Assembly (NCBI GenBank): GCA_003439945.1
Contig: QVRM01005966.1
Span: 120,385-184,384 of the forward strand
DNA length: 64,000 nucleotides
DNA from: Dermanyssus gallinae
Taxonomy: Eukaryota; Arthropoda; Arachnida; Mesostigmata; Dermanyssidae
Direction of reading: 5' to 3'
Shown piece by piece: positions 23,061-35,579 of this stretch. Under the pieces are notes generated by a model that was given only the letters and a program-made list of their open reading frames with translations, ran no database searches and was not told the DNA's origin. Each line of letters begins with the position of its first letter. Position 1 is the first letter of the stretch. Position numbers and translations under genes: made by a program.

Positions 23061-26000
23061 AACGCTCGCCGCGCGCGCTACGGAGGCGCGCAGGTGCCAT
23101 AAGTAGTCGAAATGAGGGTGACCCGCAAGGGGCTATGGCAATCCAGCCCTCCGTAAAACGGCTCGACGCATCTCCTTGGGTTCGTGCGCTGAGGACCCAA
23201 CGAGATTCATGACAGCCGGTGAAGCACGAGGCTTCCCTCCCACCGTCTAAGAAATAGTGCCACACAATTCCGGACTGGGGGGTGGGGGATTGAGGTTTTT
23301 ATTGGGAGAAAGTCCCACACTAAGTGCTGTTGATTGCCAGTACCGATAGTTTATTCGCGTTTCCAAACCTCCCATATAAAGAAGTTAGATGCATAATCCC
23401 GAGAAAGGTTCTATGACTGCATCTTAGGTACATATAGCGGGCTTTTGTGTTTATTCGTTAAATAGCGATCACGTGGTTTCGTAAATAGAGGCTTATATAG
23501 ACATTTAGGCGCTCAATGGATGCACGAGTGTCTGCAAAGATAAAAAGAAAATTGCGATTTTCAACGTACTATTGGACGCAATAGTAGTCTCGTCATTAAG
23601 ATAAGTAAATGCAGCAAGTACGAACTATGCGCAAAAATCAGCTGAAATGCTCTCAAGGGCTTTAAACAGTGCGAGTGGTTGTAGGCGAGTGCCTGCACAC
23701 ATTGCTTGTTTAAAACAAGTTATGTTGGCTTTTACTTCTACAAACACAGAACAGAGACGCTTTGTTTGATATCATGTAAACGCACAATGTCGGGTTTAGT
23801 AGAAACACAATGCGTGCGCCAACCTAGTAGCCCACCTCTGTCTGAGTTTGATTGAGTACTTCTCTACCTATATTCCGCACCTCACCCTAATTTCGTAGCA
23901 CTTCTTCCTGAAAATGAGAAGGAAAATATGTTTCTATTAAAAGCAGTGCATGCTTTCTGCCGTTTAGGCTCTTAGTTATTGCTAGGATGCTTCCAGCACC
24001 ACGATTTAGTACAGAAACCACACCCAGGGACGTCATTCCGGCTTGATCGTGGGTCGCTTGCTTCGGCGGCTCAGACCGCTTCAATGAATATGGCTGTTCC
24101 CGGTGACTGACAACGAACTTTGCGCATTTGACGCTCGCGACCGACATCCAAGTATTTTGAATTGTCCGCCCTCTTGCTTGCCAATAGTTCGTCTGAAGGC
24201 ATCTAATTCGGCTGTGCTTGGATTTAAGCCGACCTCCAAATGTGTGTGCTGCTCTTCTGAAAATCTAAAATTAGTCTACTCGGCGTTTGTAGGTGACCGA
24301 CGCGCCGCTATCACTTGCTGCTTGTTGCCAGCAAGCTATTACAGTTTCTTCTCGTCTGCCGGTCCCGTGAAAAATACCAACCACGGCGACCTCTAAGCAC
24401 CGCTCGATGAGCAAGTCATCGCCCACAAAGTCTCGAAAGTCGTCAAACGTTCGAGACCGGACGGGGGGGCGCACCTTTCAGCACTTTATGACAGTGGCGC
24501 TTCTAATTTGCGTCGGCGTCTCTATATTATGGTACCGTTCAATATGGCTATTCGTCGCGTCGCTGTCGGAAGCGTGACTCACAAATGGTGCGTCGGGTCG
24601 AAGATCGTGGATGCCTGGATGTAATCGGAGTGCTTACCGAATAAATGTGAATGTGCAAAATTTCTCGATGGATGGCAACTCTTTCTCATGACGTGGTGGC
24701 CAAAACACCGAGTGAAAGCTTTATGACAGAGGAATATACTCCGGTAAGGTTTTATAGCTACTATAGAGAAGATATAGCAAGCTGCTCTGGTACTGAAAGA
24801 TTTGGTCCCTGTGACTCATAGTAGAAAACGGCGCGCAACTGACCATATGATTCAGTGACTTTCTCATAAACTAATAGTCACTTGTACGGTGTTTAGTGTG
24901 TTTTGTTTATCGTTACGATAACAGCACAAGCACAATAGCCTACTTGACGCAGCCGCGCACGACTTTGTATCTTGTCCATGAATGTGTAACTGTAGAGAGT
25001 AAGACAAAAGTGAGACAAAAGACGAGAGTGGACTATGTCGTATAGTTTGGCTGAAATAGTTTAACGTTAATCGAGTTCGAATCACAATCGCTTGTTATAG
25101 AAATTGACCAGGCCTTGAATTCATCATACAATACCTAAATGGTACAACTTTTTTTAAGTACGTACGATTTAGAAAGGGAGATAGAGAATACCTCGTTTAC
25201 AAGTAGATGATATTCCTAACCAAACATGTCAAGCCAAGCCCTAACCCATCGTATCCAATAGTTTATGATCTACGTGCTAGTTACAAACTTCTAATGAACC
25301 CCAGTGTACATATATTTACCTTGACTAAGTTGATGAGCCTTAAGATTGTCCCATTGAGTCTGGTTTTAGCCAGAAGCTACCGCACAGTAGTGCGCAGAAA
25401 ATCACACGTTACTTTCCATACAAAAATATGCAGTCTTACAGCACAGAAGAAAACGTATTCGATGTAAGTTATCACTAGCTTGTCTGTTGGCTTATTTACA
25501 TTAGGAGAGCAAGATACTTTGTTATAAAGGATGCTTCCGTATACATTAGTCCCGACAGGTTGCTTTTTCTTATTAAATTGCCCTCGGTTCTAAAACACAC
25601 CAAAGTATACATTTTAGTTTACTTAAAGGTGTAATTATGATTTTGAAAGACTCTACCCAACGTGTTTCATACACAGAGCTAGCAAAGTTGGTTGTTCTGC
25701 AAAGTATTCACTCATTCATTCGTATTGCTTATCGTTGTGTGGGTACCAAAAATAGCTTCACAACACAACTTTCAATTTTAGTTTAAATATGAAGTTTGTT
25801 CACAATTACACCATATATGCGTAACTAAGCACACAACATCATAAATACTTTACGTATGTAGGCACTCATATAGACTAGTGCTGAACGGCATTTTGTACGG
25901 TTTCGCAGCATCATGCTTTTACGACAGAGTATCATCATATGTGCACATGCTACAGTAGAATTTCTCTAATTTGATTTAGGGGTGTCCAAGCTTGACGAGC

Positions 26001-26390
26001 TAAAACTGTTATCACGTATTCAGGTGTACTTGCTAGAGATGCCATATCGTAGCAGCGGATGGATCATATGTAGGATTTGTTATATGACCCCTATGTTCAA
26101 ACTTCATGCACATATATGCGTAACTGTGGCCGGTTTAGTTCACCTTTACATATTATTGCCCACGTCACGATCTTAGCTTGCATTAACATGATATTTATGT
26201 ATAACTATATTATAAATTAACAATTAGTTTCCAGCAATGAGGGGCTAGGCAGTTACTCTCAAAGCAAAGAACCCTCGAGCAAGGTGACTAGGCTCTTAGC
26301 GGCAAGCTAAAACAGAGGTGGGGCAAGGAGACCGTCTTGTTGAACCTCTACAGCTGAATTGAGCAGAGCCTAAGGTAAGACCGAGCGCTA
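23061..26390. other. Long stretch without recognised gene
   Basis: The first part (to about 23430) is probably the 3' UTR of the R1-like element. The remainder holds ORFs below about 100 codons. Examples are 24103-24396 on the plus strand and 23887-24147 on the minus strand, with no recognisable domains, SINE or RT motif. From 24850 on it is A/T-rich. Confidence 0.5.
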
Positions 26391-26815
<425 letters not shown>

Positions 26816-26878
26816 ATGAAAGTAAGTAGAGCAACAATTGCCTCCTGAGAACGTGTGCACGAAAAATGATACAAATAA

Positions 26879-27388
26879 GTGAAGGCAACGTTCCTTAAGA
26901 GAGTTTTGGGTCTCCCTAGAAATGCTCAAAACAGGCTAACTTATAGTCTGTCGAGGACCACGCCGTTCATCGAGGACATGGTAAACCGCTTTCAACTTCC
27001 GACCACCGCCTCACTGCGAGAGTTCCGTAGGCACTTCGAGCAGAAAATGAGGGAAGTGCCCGAAGCCTTCTACAAAACACCGGCAATGTTGGACAATACA
27101 TGGATGGAACCGCTCTTCGAGCAACGACACGTTCTCACCCGCTACTCCGTCCATGGGTTCCACCACAAACTGTGCAACCGCAGTGGGTTCCATAACCCTT
27201 CTGATGAGTGTTGCTGCAAATTTTGCGGCCTTGTATGCACCAAATATCATCATGAAACATGCCGGTCTGCGCCAGCTATCTGGGCGTTAGGTCGCTGACA
27301 TCTTCTTGAGATGCTTGATTAATGAATACGTGTAATGTAATATAATCAACAATACCGAAAGGTGATGTAATAATAAATAAAAAAAAAA
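26879..27388 (+). pseudogene. Family C LINE, C-terminal end of ORF2 with 3' tail
   Basis: A 139-codon open frame (26879-27298) starting VKATFLKRVLGLPRNAQNRL. This aligns with DRLKAFYIKRVQIYPKTHL of family C copy 1, so the two belong to one family or close relatives. It ends with a cysteine-rich segment CCCKFCGLVCTKYHHETC, a zinc-knuckle-type motif common at LINE C-termini. A stop immediately precedes the frame, so the GTG start is only the edge of the truncated element, about 65 bases from the AT array. About 70 bases of 3' UTR and an A-rich tail (aataaataaaaaaaaaa, 27372-27388) follow. Confidence 0.75.
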
Positions 27389-27399
27389 TTATACTCAAT

Positions 27400-27895
27400 C
27401 TCGTGAAGAGTGGGCTGGAACAAGAGCGTGCCTCAGACAAATGCCGCGTTCCCGCATTGGACGTCCAAATCGAGGCGCTGCCTCAAGTAAGCCGGATATC
27501 TCTTATCTCCGGTTGCGAGGTTTAGCTGCCCAATAATCATTTGGAGAAGCTTGCGAGTGAGGTCGCCTGGGACGCAATCCTAAGGTGCAAAAAAGGTTTG
27601 AGCCAAGAATCTATGAAAGCCTTGGTAGCGTGAACCCCGTATTTTTGCACCCCGCTAGGTAAGAAACATCTCCAGCGTATTATCGATAAACAAGCGATAG
27701 GCTTCCCATTGAAGTGGGTCGATTATCTTCGCCAGAGCCTTGCTAAGTCCGCCGGATAAACAGCCAAAATCCGGCTGCGCAGGGGGGGGGGGGGCGGGGC
27801 CTTTTTTTCTGTAACCACGCTGCGGCGGCTGGTTTATTGGCCATAGCATCATCAGATGGAAAAAGGCTGGCTGCCCCTTACACGCCCTCATCCAA
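27400..27895 (-). pseudogene. Family A RLE-type retrotransposon, copy 5 (fragment)
   Basis: Minus-strand fragment. LRQRLDLDVQCGNAAFV, a stop, then GTLL near 27410-27490 matches the family A C-terminus (LRQRLSLDIQRGNAASVRGTLL). LNLATGDKR lies just upstream. KALAKIIDPLQWEAYRL at about 27690-27740 resembles the segment before the knuckle, so a large internal part is missing. The 3' end abuts tail-to-tail the A-rich tail of the family C fragment at 27388. A 13-base poly-G run lies at 27782-27794. Confidence 0.65.
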
Positions 27896-29279
27896 TAGCT
27901 TGGACGGACACGGCCTGCGTGATCGATCGATTCCGCTCAGCACCAGCGCTCGACTTACCTACAGTAGCCAAATCAGCCGAACACTGCGACAAAAGTCCAC
28001 CACGTACTTCCTGATGACAACTGCCAGATAGTGTGCAGCCCTTCGGTAACACCTTAACACGACTGGAGTGAAAGAGAAAAGCCCAAGTCAGAGAACGTGG
28101 TCATTGTCCAAGGAAATCCTTAAGTGTACCTCTGACGAGACGTCAGCCACTGACTTCCTACCTTGAGAAGGCGGCGTACCAGCCTCCTACTCATAATGAA
28201 GGCTTTGGTGTGCTCCGTGAGATCGAAATCGTAAGAGGAAGAGAGTACGCACAGTGCGTGGAGCAATTTTTCAAGTGCTTGCCAGTATTCCGTCTGGTGC
28301 CGAGGCCACCGATCGGTTCTCCGATCCGTGCTTCTTAACGGTTGTGATCTCTCTTGGCATTCCCACATGACTTCTTCCTAATGGCTTCCGATAGTAATTC
28401 CCGAACTGCCCGCCCATACAAAGCGCTGTTCCACTTGCAGACTTAATGTGCTCTACTCTTGCTCGTTACATGGTATTAAGGCATTTGCTGGCCTGCACCT
28501 TTCAAAGGGCACTCGCCACTTCGCAAACGCGTCGGCTTTTGATACCTTGGTATGCGGTCCTTCCTTACGTAAGTCTCAGATTCGGCGCAGCCTTTGTCTA
28601 GTACAAGAAGTCGGCTCTATTTATCATATAACATGCTTTACTTATTTAAAGAGAATTGTCATATAGTCGGCCAGTCCAATGAATTAGAACGGAAAAGTGG
28701 TCCTAAATCGGCCCTTATTGGTAACGCGTCTCCAAGTCGAAAAAAGTGAAGCTACAGCTCTTGGCATTCGATTTTTTTATTGCTTATGCACTGAGAAATA
28801 AGCATTCGTATCATCTTTAACTGCCCTAAGATAGACTACAAGGAGAAGGCTCTGCCGCCATTGGCTTACTAACAAATGAGAAATTATACCTTAAGCAGTC
28901 GCTCTCCCCCACCTATTAATCTTAGATTTGGCATTAAAGCGTTACCCAACCTGCTGTCGCTTTGTAGTACCCGAGAGGTTATAGCCGAGAATGTACGTCG
29001 CCTTCTATGTCTTTGAAAGACCAGTGATCTGAAGCTAAACTCTGTAAATACAAGTTCTGCGCCTCGGGATTAACAACACTCTAGCAAGGTGTATCAATCA
29101 ACGGCACATCGACGACCTTTTCCAAAATGTGACGATATAAATCGCCTGGAGCAGTCTAGCATCATTCGAATCAACCGTCTTAGGTGAGCCGAAATGGAAG
29201 GCACCAGTAAAGAGAAACAATTGGTCGCGTGAAAAAATGCATCAAGCAGTCAGGGCTTTATATATTTTTAAAAGCCTCA
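27896..29279. other. Stretch without recognised gene
   Basis: Short ORFs on both strands, for example minus 28120-28368. None is recognised. Confidence 0.45.
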
Positions 29280-30115
29280 TTCCAGCGCCTCGTAGGCGTG
29301 CCCAGTTCGGCATTCGCGAGCCGGTCCAGGTAGCGCTTTTCTGCCCACCGGACGTTGGGCTCGCTGGCTAGCAGCACGTCTGTATGAATCTGCTGCTGAC
29401 CTTTTCTAGCATCGCATAGGCAGGCCGTGCTGCGGTTGCAGTTGTGCTGTGTAGGGCTTTAGGAACATGCGTCAGTAGTGCAGGAGAAGACCTTAGGGGT
29501 GGCCCCTGGATTATGTTCGCGTAGGTTCTGCTTCCCTATTTTTGAAAGGAAGGTAGTTCTGGAGCTAGACATGAAATTTACAGACCATGTTTTGCCATAC
29601 GACTTTCTATGGTGGGAAGGTCGTTTTCCCGGGCCACAAGGATCCAAAGGGGGCTCATCTTTAGGCCCCAAGATTTGTTATCCTCGCGTAGGCGGCTGGT
29701 GGCCAGTATTCGCCAAGAAGTTGGTTGAAGTAGTATTAAAGAATGGTTCCAGCTCCTCGCCTCTTCTTGAGGCCATTTAGGTGAGAGGTTTTAAGTGGGT
29801 ATTATGCCAACAATATCGGCATCGAGTTCCACACTACCCGCTTTGGGTGTGCGTAAAAGCATTTTCCCCTCTCACCAAAAAAAAAAGTATTCGCCGAGAA
29901 GGTTTTTGAGGTCCTCCTCCGTGCTGCAGGTGTTCATTAGAATGGCTATTCTATCGGTCTGCCGGCCTATGGCACAGCCTTTGGGTGCTCACTGTACCCG
30001 GAGTCAGTGGCTTCAGAAGCGGTCCAGGTGCCGACATCTTTCCTTTGTGTCTTGGCCTCTTTCACGACGACCCGATGCTCCTCCGTTAGGCTCTTAACCA
30101 CGCTGTTTATGAGCA
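29280..30115 (-). other. Unidentified coding-like remnant
   Basis: Minus-strand frames hold fairly long open pieces: LLASEPNVRWAEKRYLDRL near 29310-29390, DEPPLDPCGPGKRPSHHRK near 29610-29660, and KSLTEEHRVVVKEAKTQRK near 30030-30090. Their order and composition look like a decayed protein, perhaps a transposon ORF1 or a processed gene. I recognise no family. Confidence 0.25.
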
Positions 30116-30907
30116 GTAAAACAGCCTGTCCACTGAATTGGCTATCTTATCCAGGTGGTTCGCTCCGCCAAGATTAGCCACCGTCGCACAATTTGTCAAA
30201 TTTAAAAAATATATATAAACATAAAATATAAATTTAAATCGTAAGTATACATTTAAAATACAATTTTAAAATTTATATTTTAAAACAAAAATTATCAATA
30301 TATCTCAAATTAAAGTATAAATTTAAACTTAAGTTTCCAAAATTAATTTTCTAAAAAATTGAATTTAAATCCAAGCCGATTTTACCTCGGCGAGTTCTAT
30401 AGTCTGCGACGCGACGCCCTCGACCACCCGCAAACTCTGCACAGGGTAGCGGCAGTCTATGTACACAGGCACGTAAACAGCAAAAGAGTGCGCACACCTA
30501 TCTTCATCATTGTGTACGCGAAACTGTATACACGCACCGATCACAATACACGGCGGCGCTACCGAGCGGCTATGTTACTTGTAGACAATTCGACCTGTAA
30601 ACAGTCATCAAGCTGCGGCGTGCCCGACGACGTTTGAATTTCGAACGTGTTCGAGAGTCACTATTGGAAACAATACGTTTTGTTAGTGCACAGTACCTTT
30701 GGCGTGTTTTTGGCGCGTGTGGCGTTTTCTGCCGTGGCGGCTATCCAGTTCAATTGGTCAGCCCGTTCTGGGCCTCGAACTCTCGCACACTTTCTTTTTT
30801 AACTAGCTCTTAGGGGGCGGAACAGGACGCAACCACATCTGACGACTGCCAAAGGTGGCTCATTACGGTTTATATTCTAGTTCTCGAACTCAAGTGTGTG
30901 TCGCTAC
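30116..30907. other. Stretch without recognised gene
   Basis: Includes a strongly A/T-rich block (about 30195-30370) and a 92-codon ORF (30359-30637) with no recognisable domain. Confidence 0.45.
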
Positions 30908-30921
30908 ACGTCAGCTAATCT

Positions 30922-31105
30922 AAAAAGAAAAAAATTAAGGAAGTTGTTTTTAAATCAAGACAATCCTCCGTCTCCTACGGGCTTGGAACTTAACCTCAGG
31001 TATGTCTTCAATGCACCGAAGGCCGGACATGTTAAGATATCTAGGGTTTCCCCAACAGTGCTTGTGGCAGCATGGCCGCTGACTCTCAGCGGTATGGTTT
31101 ATCAT
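30922..31105 (-). mobile_element. SINE-I, 5'-truncated copy with perfect target duplication
   Basis: Minus-strand match to the 3' 60% of the SINE at 58303-58613, from the gataaaccataccgctgaga region to the A-rich tail. It is flanked by perfect 14-bp direct repeats acgtcagctaatct (30908-30921 and 31106-31119). The tRNA-like head is absent. Because the duplication sits at the truncation point, the copy was truncated at insertion, as happens in target-primed reverse transcription. Confidence 0.95.
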
Positions 31106-31119
31106 ACGTCAGCTAATCT

Positions 31120-31406
31120 GAGCATGCGTACACTGAATAGCATTCTCTTTATCTTAATAACATTGTTTGCGATTTGCTTCTTTATGGGTGTGTGCCGGAT
31201 GCTTTTAACCGTAAGTTAAGTATTCAAGTTCCGCTCGGGGCGGCCTAGAACACTTTTATGGCGTACAAAGCAATCCTTAGCCGTAAGCAAATATTCAGAC
31301 AGTCACGTAAGCTTATAATTAGAAGCACAATTCTCAGCGACGGGTATTACGCATATATGATATTACTAGATAACTCAAACGTTTACATATATTTTTATTA
31401 TTATTA

Positions 31407-31418
<12 letters not shown>
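31120..31418. other. Stretch without recognised gene
   Basis: Nothing recognised. Confidence 0.45.
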
Positions 31419-31437
<19 letters not shown>

Positions 31438-31453
31438 TAGATATATTTTTTTT
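31395..31453. repeat. A/T simple repeats
   Basis: A (TTA)n run, an A run, an (AT)n run at about 31419-31446 and a T run in succession. Confidence 0.9.
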
Positions 31454-31989
31454 TACTTAATTTAATTATCATTAACAACAATATACGTTTCATATATAAG
31501 GTAATTTTATAGATCTGGCTTTTTATCTGCCTTCGCCCATCTAACGAGAATTGTAGTGCAATATTTGTGCACAACGGCCGAGACCTCTCATCATTTTGTG
31601 GACCGCTGTCACAACAGGCTTGTTGAACAGAATCTCGAAAACCAGCATGAACGATGATCAGAGGTCACACTGAATTTCTTCGTCAGTGTCTGGAATTTAC
31701 GGAATACAACATCGCTTGTCGTCGAGCTGTGCTGATCGAACGATAGGTTACCGAGAGGTTGGTTAATTGACCGGACCAGGCAATATAAAATATTGCCTGA
31801 GAGTAGAAGCCCTATTTGGATTTTTAATAAGAGGATTTTTATTTGAATGTTTAATAAGAGGATTCTTTTATTTGGATTTTGTCATTTATGCTAAGAGGAG
31901 GAATTCCGCTGTGTAGGTGAAAAGCTCTCAGGATCGCTAATATCCAGTTGTCCATCCTCCTGACGCTTGTTTCGGGCAGCAGCTCGAGT

Positions 31990-32480
31990 CAGTTCGCGAA
32001 ACAGTTTACGTCAACTATCTTTCCGACGTTAAGTGCGATGATCGCACGTTGAATGAGCTCATCAAGGCAAGACGATGGTGTTCGGCATAAAGGATTAAGT
32101 TCGTCTACCAGGTACGTCATTAAATCTACGAATTTCTTGTACTGATTCTGCACTGAATCACATTTCAAGTAAAATAATGACCGGTCAGCTAATACCAGGT
32201 CGGCAGCGATGGCGTCAAAGTCCGGTTTTAGGCAATTTTGTATCTCCATTCGGTGGGAAATGAGCTTCTGATAGCCAGATATTAAACTTGATTGCCATAT
32301 GATCCGACTTGACGGGTGATGTGCTGACCTTTAGATCTGTAATTGAGTCACCGGCATCTGTAATTACGAGGCCTAGAGCATTTTTTCCTTAGCTCTCGAG
32401 TAGTGAGAAGCCGGCTGCGAGAAGCCATTTGCAATGCAGACACAGAAATTAGGTATGATAAGTGGATGCAGGCTTATTGA
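31990..32480 (-). pseudogene. Non-LTR APE-type endonuclease relic
   Basis: Minus-strand reading in two frames. LVITDAGDSITDLKVSTSP followed by VKSDHMAIKF (32260-32380) matches the C-terminal part of LINE apurinic-like endonucleases, in which the Ser-Asp-His triplet is catalytic. Upstream, IANGFSQPASHYSR (about 32410-32440) matches the NGLxQ...PTR segment. The 86-codon frame at 31989-32249 continues into the EN-RT linker (PDFDAIAADL). The upstream side lies about 20 bases from the AT array at 32502. Likely CR1- or L2-type, but unresolved. Confidence 0.65.
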
Positions 32481-32498
32481 GGGCTGTGTCATGTCCCC

Positions 32499-32501
<3 letters not shown>

Positions 32502-32535
<34 letters not shown>
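32502..32535. repeat. (AT)n microsatellite
   Basis: A 34-base AT run. Confidence 0.95.
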
Positions 32536-32537
<2 letters not shown>

Positions 32538-32640
32538 AAAAGACAGATATGTATACAAATAACAACGATTAAAAACTTTGGTTTTATGTTTGCAGTTTTT
32601 ACGTGTTGATTACTATAATAATTGACAGTTGTTAAGGCAG

Positions 32641-32641
<1 letters not shown>

Positions 32642-32697
<56 letters not shown>
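32642..32697. repeat. (AT)n microsatellite followed by (GT)n
   Basis: An AT run of about 47 bases followed by a short GT run. Confidence 0.95.
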
Positions 32698-33550
32698 CAG
32701 TACCAAGTATTGTCAAAGGGCTGAAACACGAATAAAATTAAACACAAAAGAGTGGATGGCCAACCGTGTCTCTAAATGTAGTCAAACTTGGCTGCAACTC
32801 CTATATTAGAACCGCCTAACTCAATAGTGACAAAAAGCGAGATGTCTTACCGCCAGGTGCGTATGGCCTCTGTGAGTAGGGCAAGGTCGAGCCTTTGCAT
32901 AGACCGTCTATTCAACAGATACAAACGCTTGCAGCACCAACGAGTAGGCATTTCTGACGAAGGCGTGCCACACGGTTCGTTTTCCCAGGTGACAACGAGA
33001 AGCGTTTTTGGCCATCTTCAGTTCTTCAGCACGCACGACTCGACTAGCTCGTTGTTACTCATGGTCACGTGGAGAACAACAACGACGAACATCTTGTTAG
33101 TGTACCCGCAGTCACAGCAACTGAGGGAAAGCAGCGACACGCTGGGCATGTATTGGAGGACGTGTGGACGTCCGGCAGCCACTGTGGAGCCAGCGCCTGC
33201 CTGAGGGTATCTGCCACCCCCCCCTCCCCCCCTCCCCCCCCCGCACCCTCGCTCACCCCCACTATAACTACAGTCACGCCCCACATCAGCGAATATTTCC
33301 ATCCTCCACCTCAGTCGCATAGATCTCATCAACCACCTCCGGTCAGCGGTGTGACCCATAAGGCAGAAACGAAGTGAAATGTTGCTCGAGTAGGCACGTT
33401 CAACGAAGTCTAGCTGTCGAGTTCTCAAATAAATGCGTCGGTAATACAGCCACGTAAGCCTGCCAAGCCCCACGGCACCCCCACGATCGAAACTTTGAAG
33501 TTTCCCTGCTTTATTATTGTTAGGGTGCCATGTATACATATCTGTCTGTC
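32698..33550. other. Stretch without recognised gene; contains a C-rich tract
   Basis: A C-rich tract at 33216-33242 creates long opposing ORFs (138 codons at 32788-33204 plus, 189 codons at 33018-33587 minus). These show no domain and are probably artefacts of composition. Confidence 0.45.
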
Positions 33551-33603
33551 GCATCTGTGACAGACAGATGTATATATATATACACACATCTGTCTGTCAC
33601 AGA

Positions 33604-33635
<32 letters not shown>
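33551..33635. repeat. 21-bp palindrome around an AT core, followed by an AT array
   Basis: gcatctgtgacagacagatgt (33551-33571) and its reverse complement (33586-33606) flank a 14-base TA-rich core. An AT array (33607-33635) follows directly. The structure could extrude as a cruciform. Confidence 0.92.
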
Positions 33636-33636
<1 letters not shown>

Positions 33637-34099
33637 CTGTATGTTTGCATATAGGTATCGAATGAAAGAACACATGCGGTGATGCTATGGTGATGGCCGG
33701 CGGCTGTTTATTAAGCCAGCTATGGGTCTCCTTGGCTAATCGAACCGGGCACCGATCTATTGACTAATCAGAAAGGCCAGTGCAAGGCAGCAATCGGCGA
33801 GCCCAGCAAGGGAGAAAAAGGAATATAGGTGCATTCGGTTGGACTAAATAAGGTTGGCAACCGCAGTAGTTGGGGGCTACTTACCAGCCCCGTCCCACAA
33901 GAGACCTGAACTTTGCCCCAGGCAAGGATAGCCAGCATATTGAATAGACTGGCAGCAAGAAACAAATACTTTTTCTTTTTTAATACACGCATGGTATGCC
34001 AAAATAAAAGAAGGGCAAAATAAATGTGGGTTACCACTCGCTGTGTACTGCATTTTGCATTAAAAAAAAAACAGATATTATTCGTTTATTTTCCGTAAA
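33636..34099. other. Stretch without recognised gene
   Basis: Nothing recognised. An A run at about 34062-34071 precedes the LINE fragment. Confidence 0.45.
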
Positions 34100-34370
34100 G
34101 TAAGTTGGCTCTTAGCGTATGGAGCGGGGTTAATCTGGTGCAGACGCCAGAAGATGGGATTCTGAAAACAGGCAAGTCGCAAAATTTGATTGTGTCTAAA
34201 AAACAGTGTTTGCCGCACAAGGACCATGCCGTCAATGCGGTTGTACTCGTATGTAATGAACTGCCAAAAAAGCTCAGGGATGCCAGTGTGCTACATGTTA
34301 AATTCAATTTGCTAAAGCATGCAGAAAAATTTTACTTTGTACCGTTTCACCCTATTGAGTGTCAGTAAAA
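34100..34370 (+). pseudogene. LINE reverse transcriptase C-terminal tail
   Basis: An 87-codon frame ending in VCNELPKKLRDASVLHVKF. This matches the conserved tail WNxLPxxLRxAxSLxxFK found at the C-terminus of many CR1-, L2- and RTE-like reverse transcriptases, with the usual Trp replaced. A basic stretch KTGKSQNLIVSKKQ precedes it. No RT palm is present, so this is a 3' fragment of an unidentified LINE. Confidence 0.6.
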
Positions 34371-35579
34371 AATAAGCCATGCAAATTCATCACGACATTA
34401 TCTAGATCCCCGAGTAGGCGGAAACATAAACTAGTAGCAAATTGCACGTACGCTTGTAATTGCACGCTACACAAAAAATATCCGATAAACCGTGCGTGGG
34501 AGTTTGTACTGCAATAGAGTAGCTTGGTTAAAGTTAGTCTTCTCGCTGGCGTTGTGTACCTTTTGTGTTTACGGAAAAAAGAAACCGCCGCCGGATTTTA
34601 ATTCTGATTCTGTACGGCGAATCAAAATATTTCAAGAGCATTTCCTATACGTTTTGAGCTCGTAAGATGCCAGCACTTTTCGCCGAACTGGGTTATATAA
34701 AGCGGTTTGGCGACCGTGCTAAATCCTATCTCAGCGCGTCCCTCAAATTGCTCCTTTAGCGTTACAAATATATGCAATTGCATTCCGCGGTGGTAAACTC
34801 TCATTATGGCTGCCCACACCGGCGATGACTCTACCATGAAAATCTATAGACTAGTAAAAGCTTCTATCAAGTTTCGTTTTTTTACTTGTCTTTTCGGAAA
34901 GCGTGGCCGTTAGATTGCCGGCTTATGACAAGGCTTACATCTCCAAGCAAATACTACTTGTAGCTTTTTCGTAAAGCTGCCTATAGCACATTTGTATAAA
35001 GCTAACGTCCATGTGGTGTTCTACTTCTCTCAGACAAATGGTAATTATCATGGATACGTGTTTCATTTGCTCGGGCACTATTTTCTAAAAGCATCTTCAG
35101 CGCACATCATCACACATTAGGCAGGAGCTGGTCAAACACCCTTCGGACGAATTTTCACAGCCCTTATCATAATCGCGTCGCCTAAAAACTTATCTATCTA
35201 ACCCGCTCTCCGTTATTTAATATAAATATGTTTCTTTGCTTTTTTTGTAGCCACATTGTCCGATCTAGTACGCTGCTTTTTCCTCAACGATACACGGAGC
35301 TAACTACTTTAATTTATTCTTACTCCATATCGTTAGATTTTTAGATATGCTTTATTTACTGACCAGGTCAGAAGAATACACAGAAACAAAACAACCGACT
35401 ATAGTTCGAGCGGTTTATGGAACCTTGCAAACTGGAAATTTTGTTCGTTGTGGCTACTATTTTAAGTGGCCACATTTTGCAGCGGCAGGGGTGTGTAGCA
35501 TGCTTTTAGATCCTAAAAACGGAACAAAGTTGCATCCATTTACGCTGGAGGAAGTTTTTAAAAAAAGCTGGCGATAGCG
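34371..35579. other. Stretch without recognised gene
   Basis: A/T-rich. Short ORFs at 34622-34837 (minus) and 35347-35577 (plus) show no recognisable domain. Confidence 0.45.

Noticed and set aside
33018..33587. 189-codon minus-strand ORF with a Gly-rich run
   Set aside because: Open because of a C-rich tract and a palindrome. No recognisable domain.
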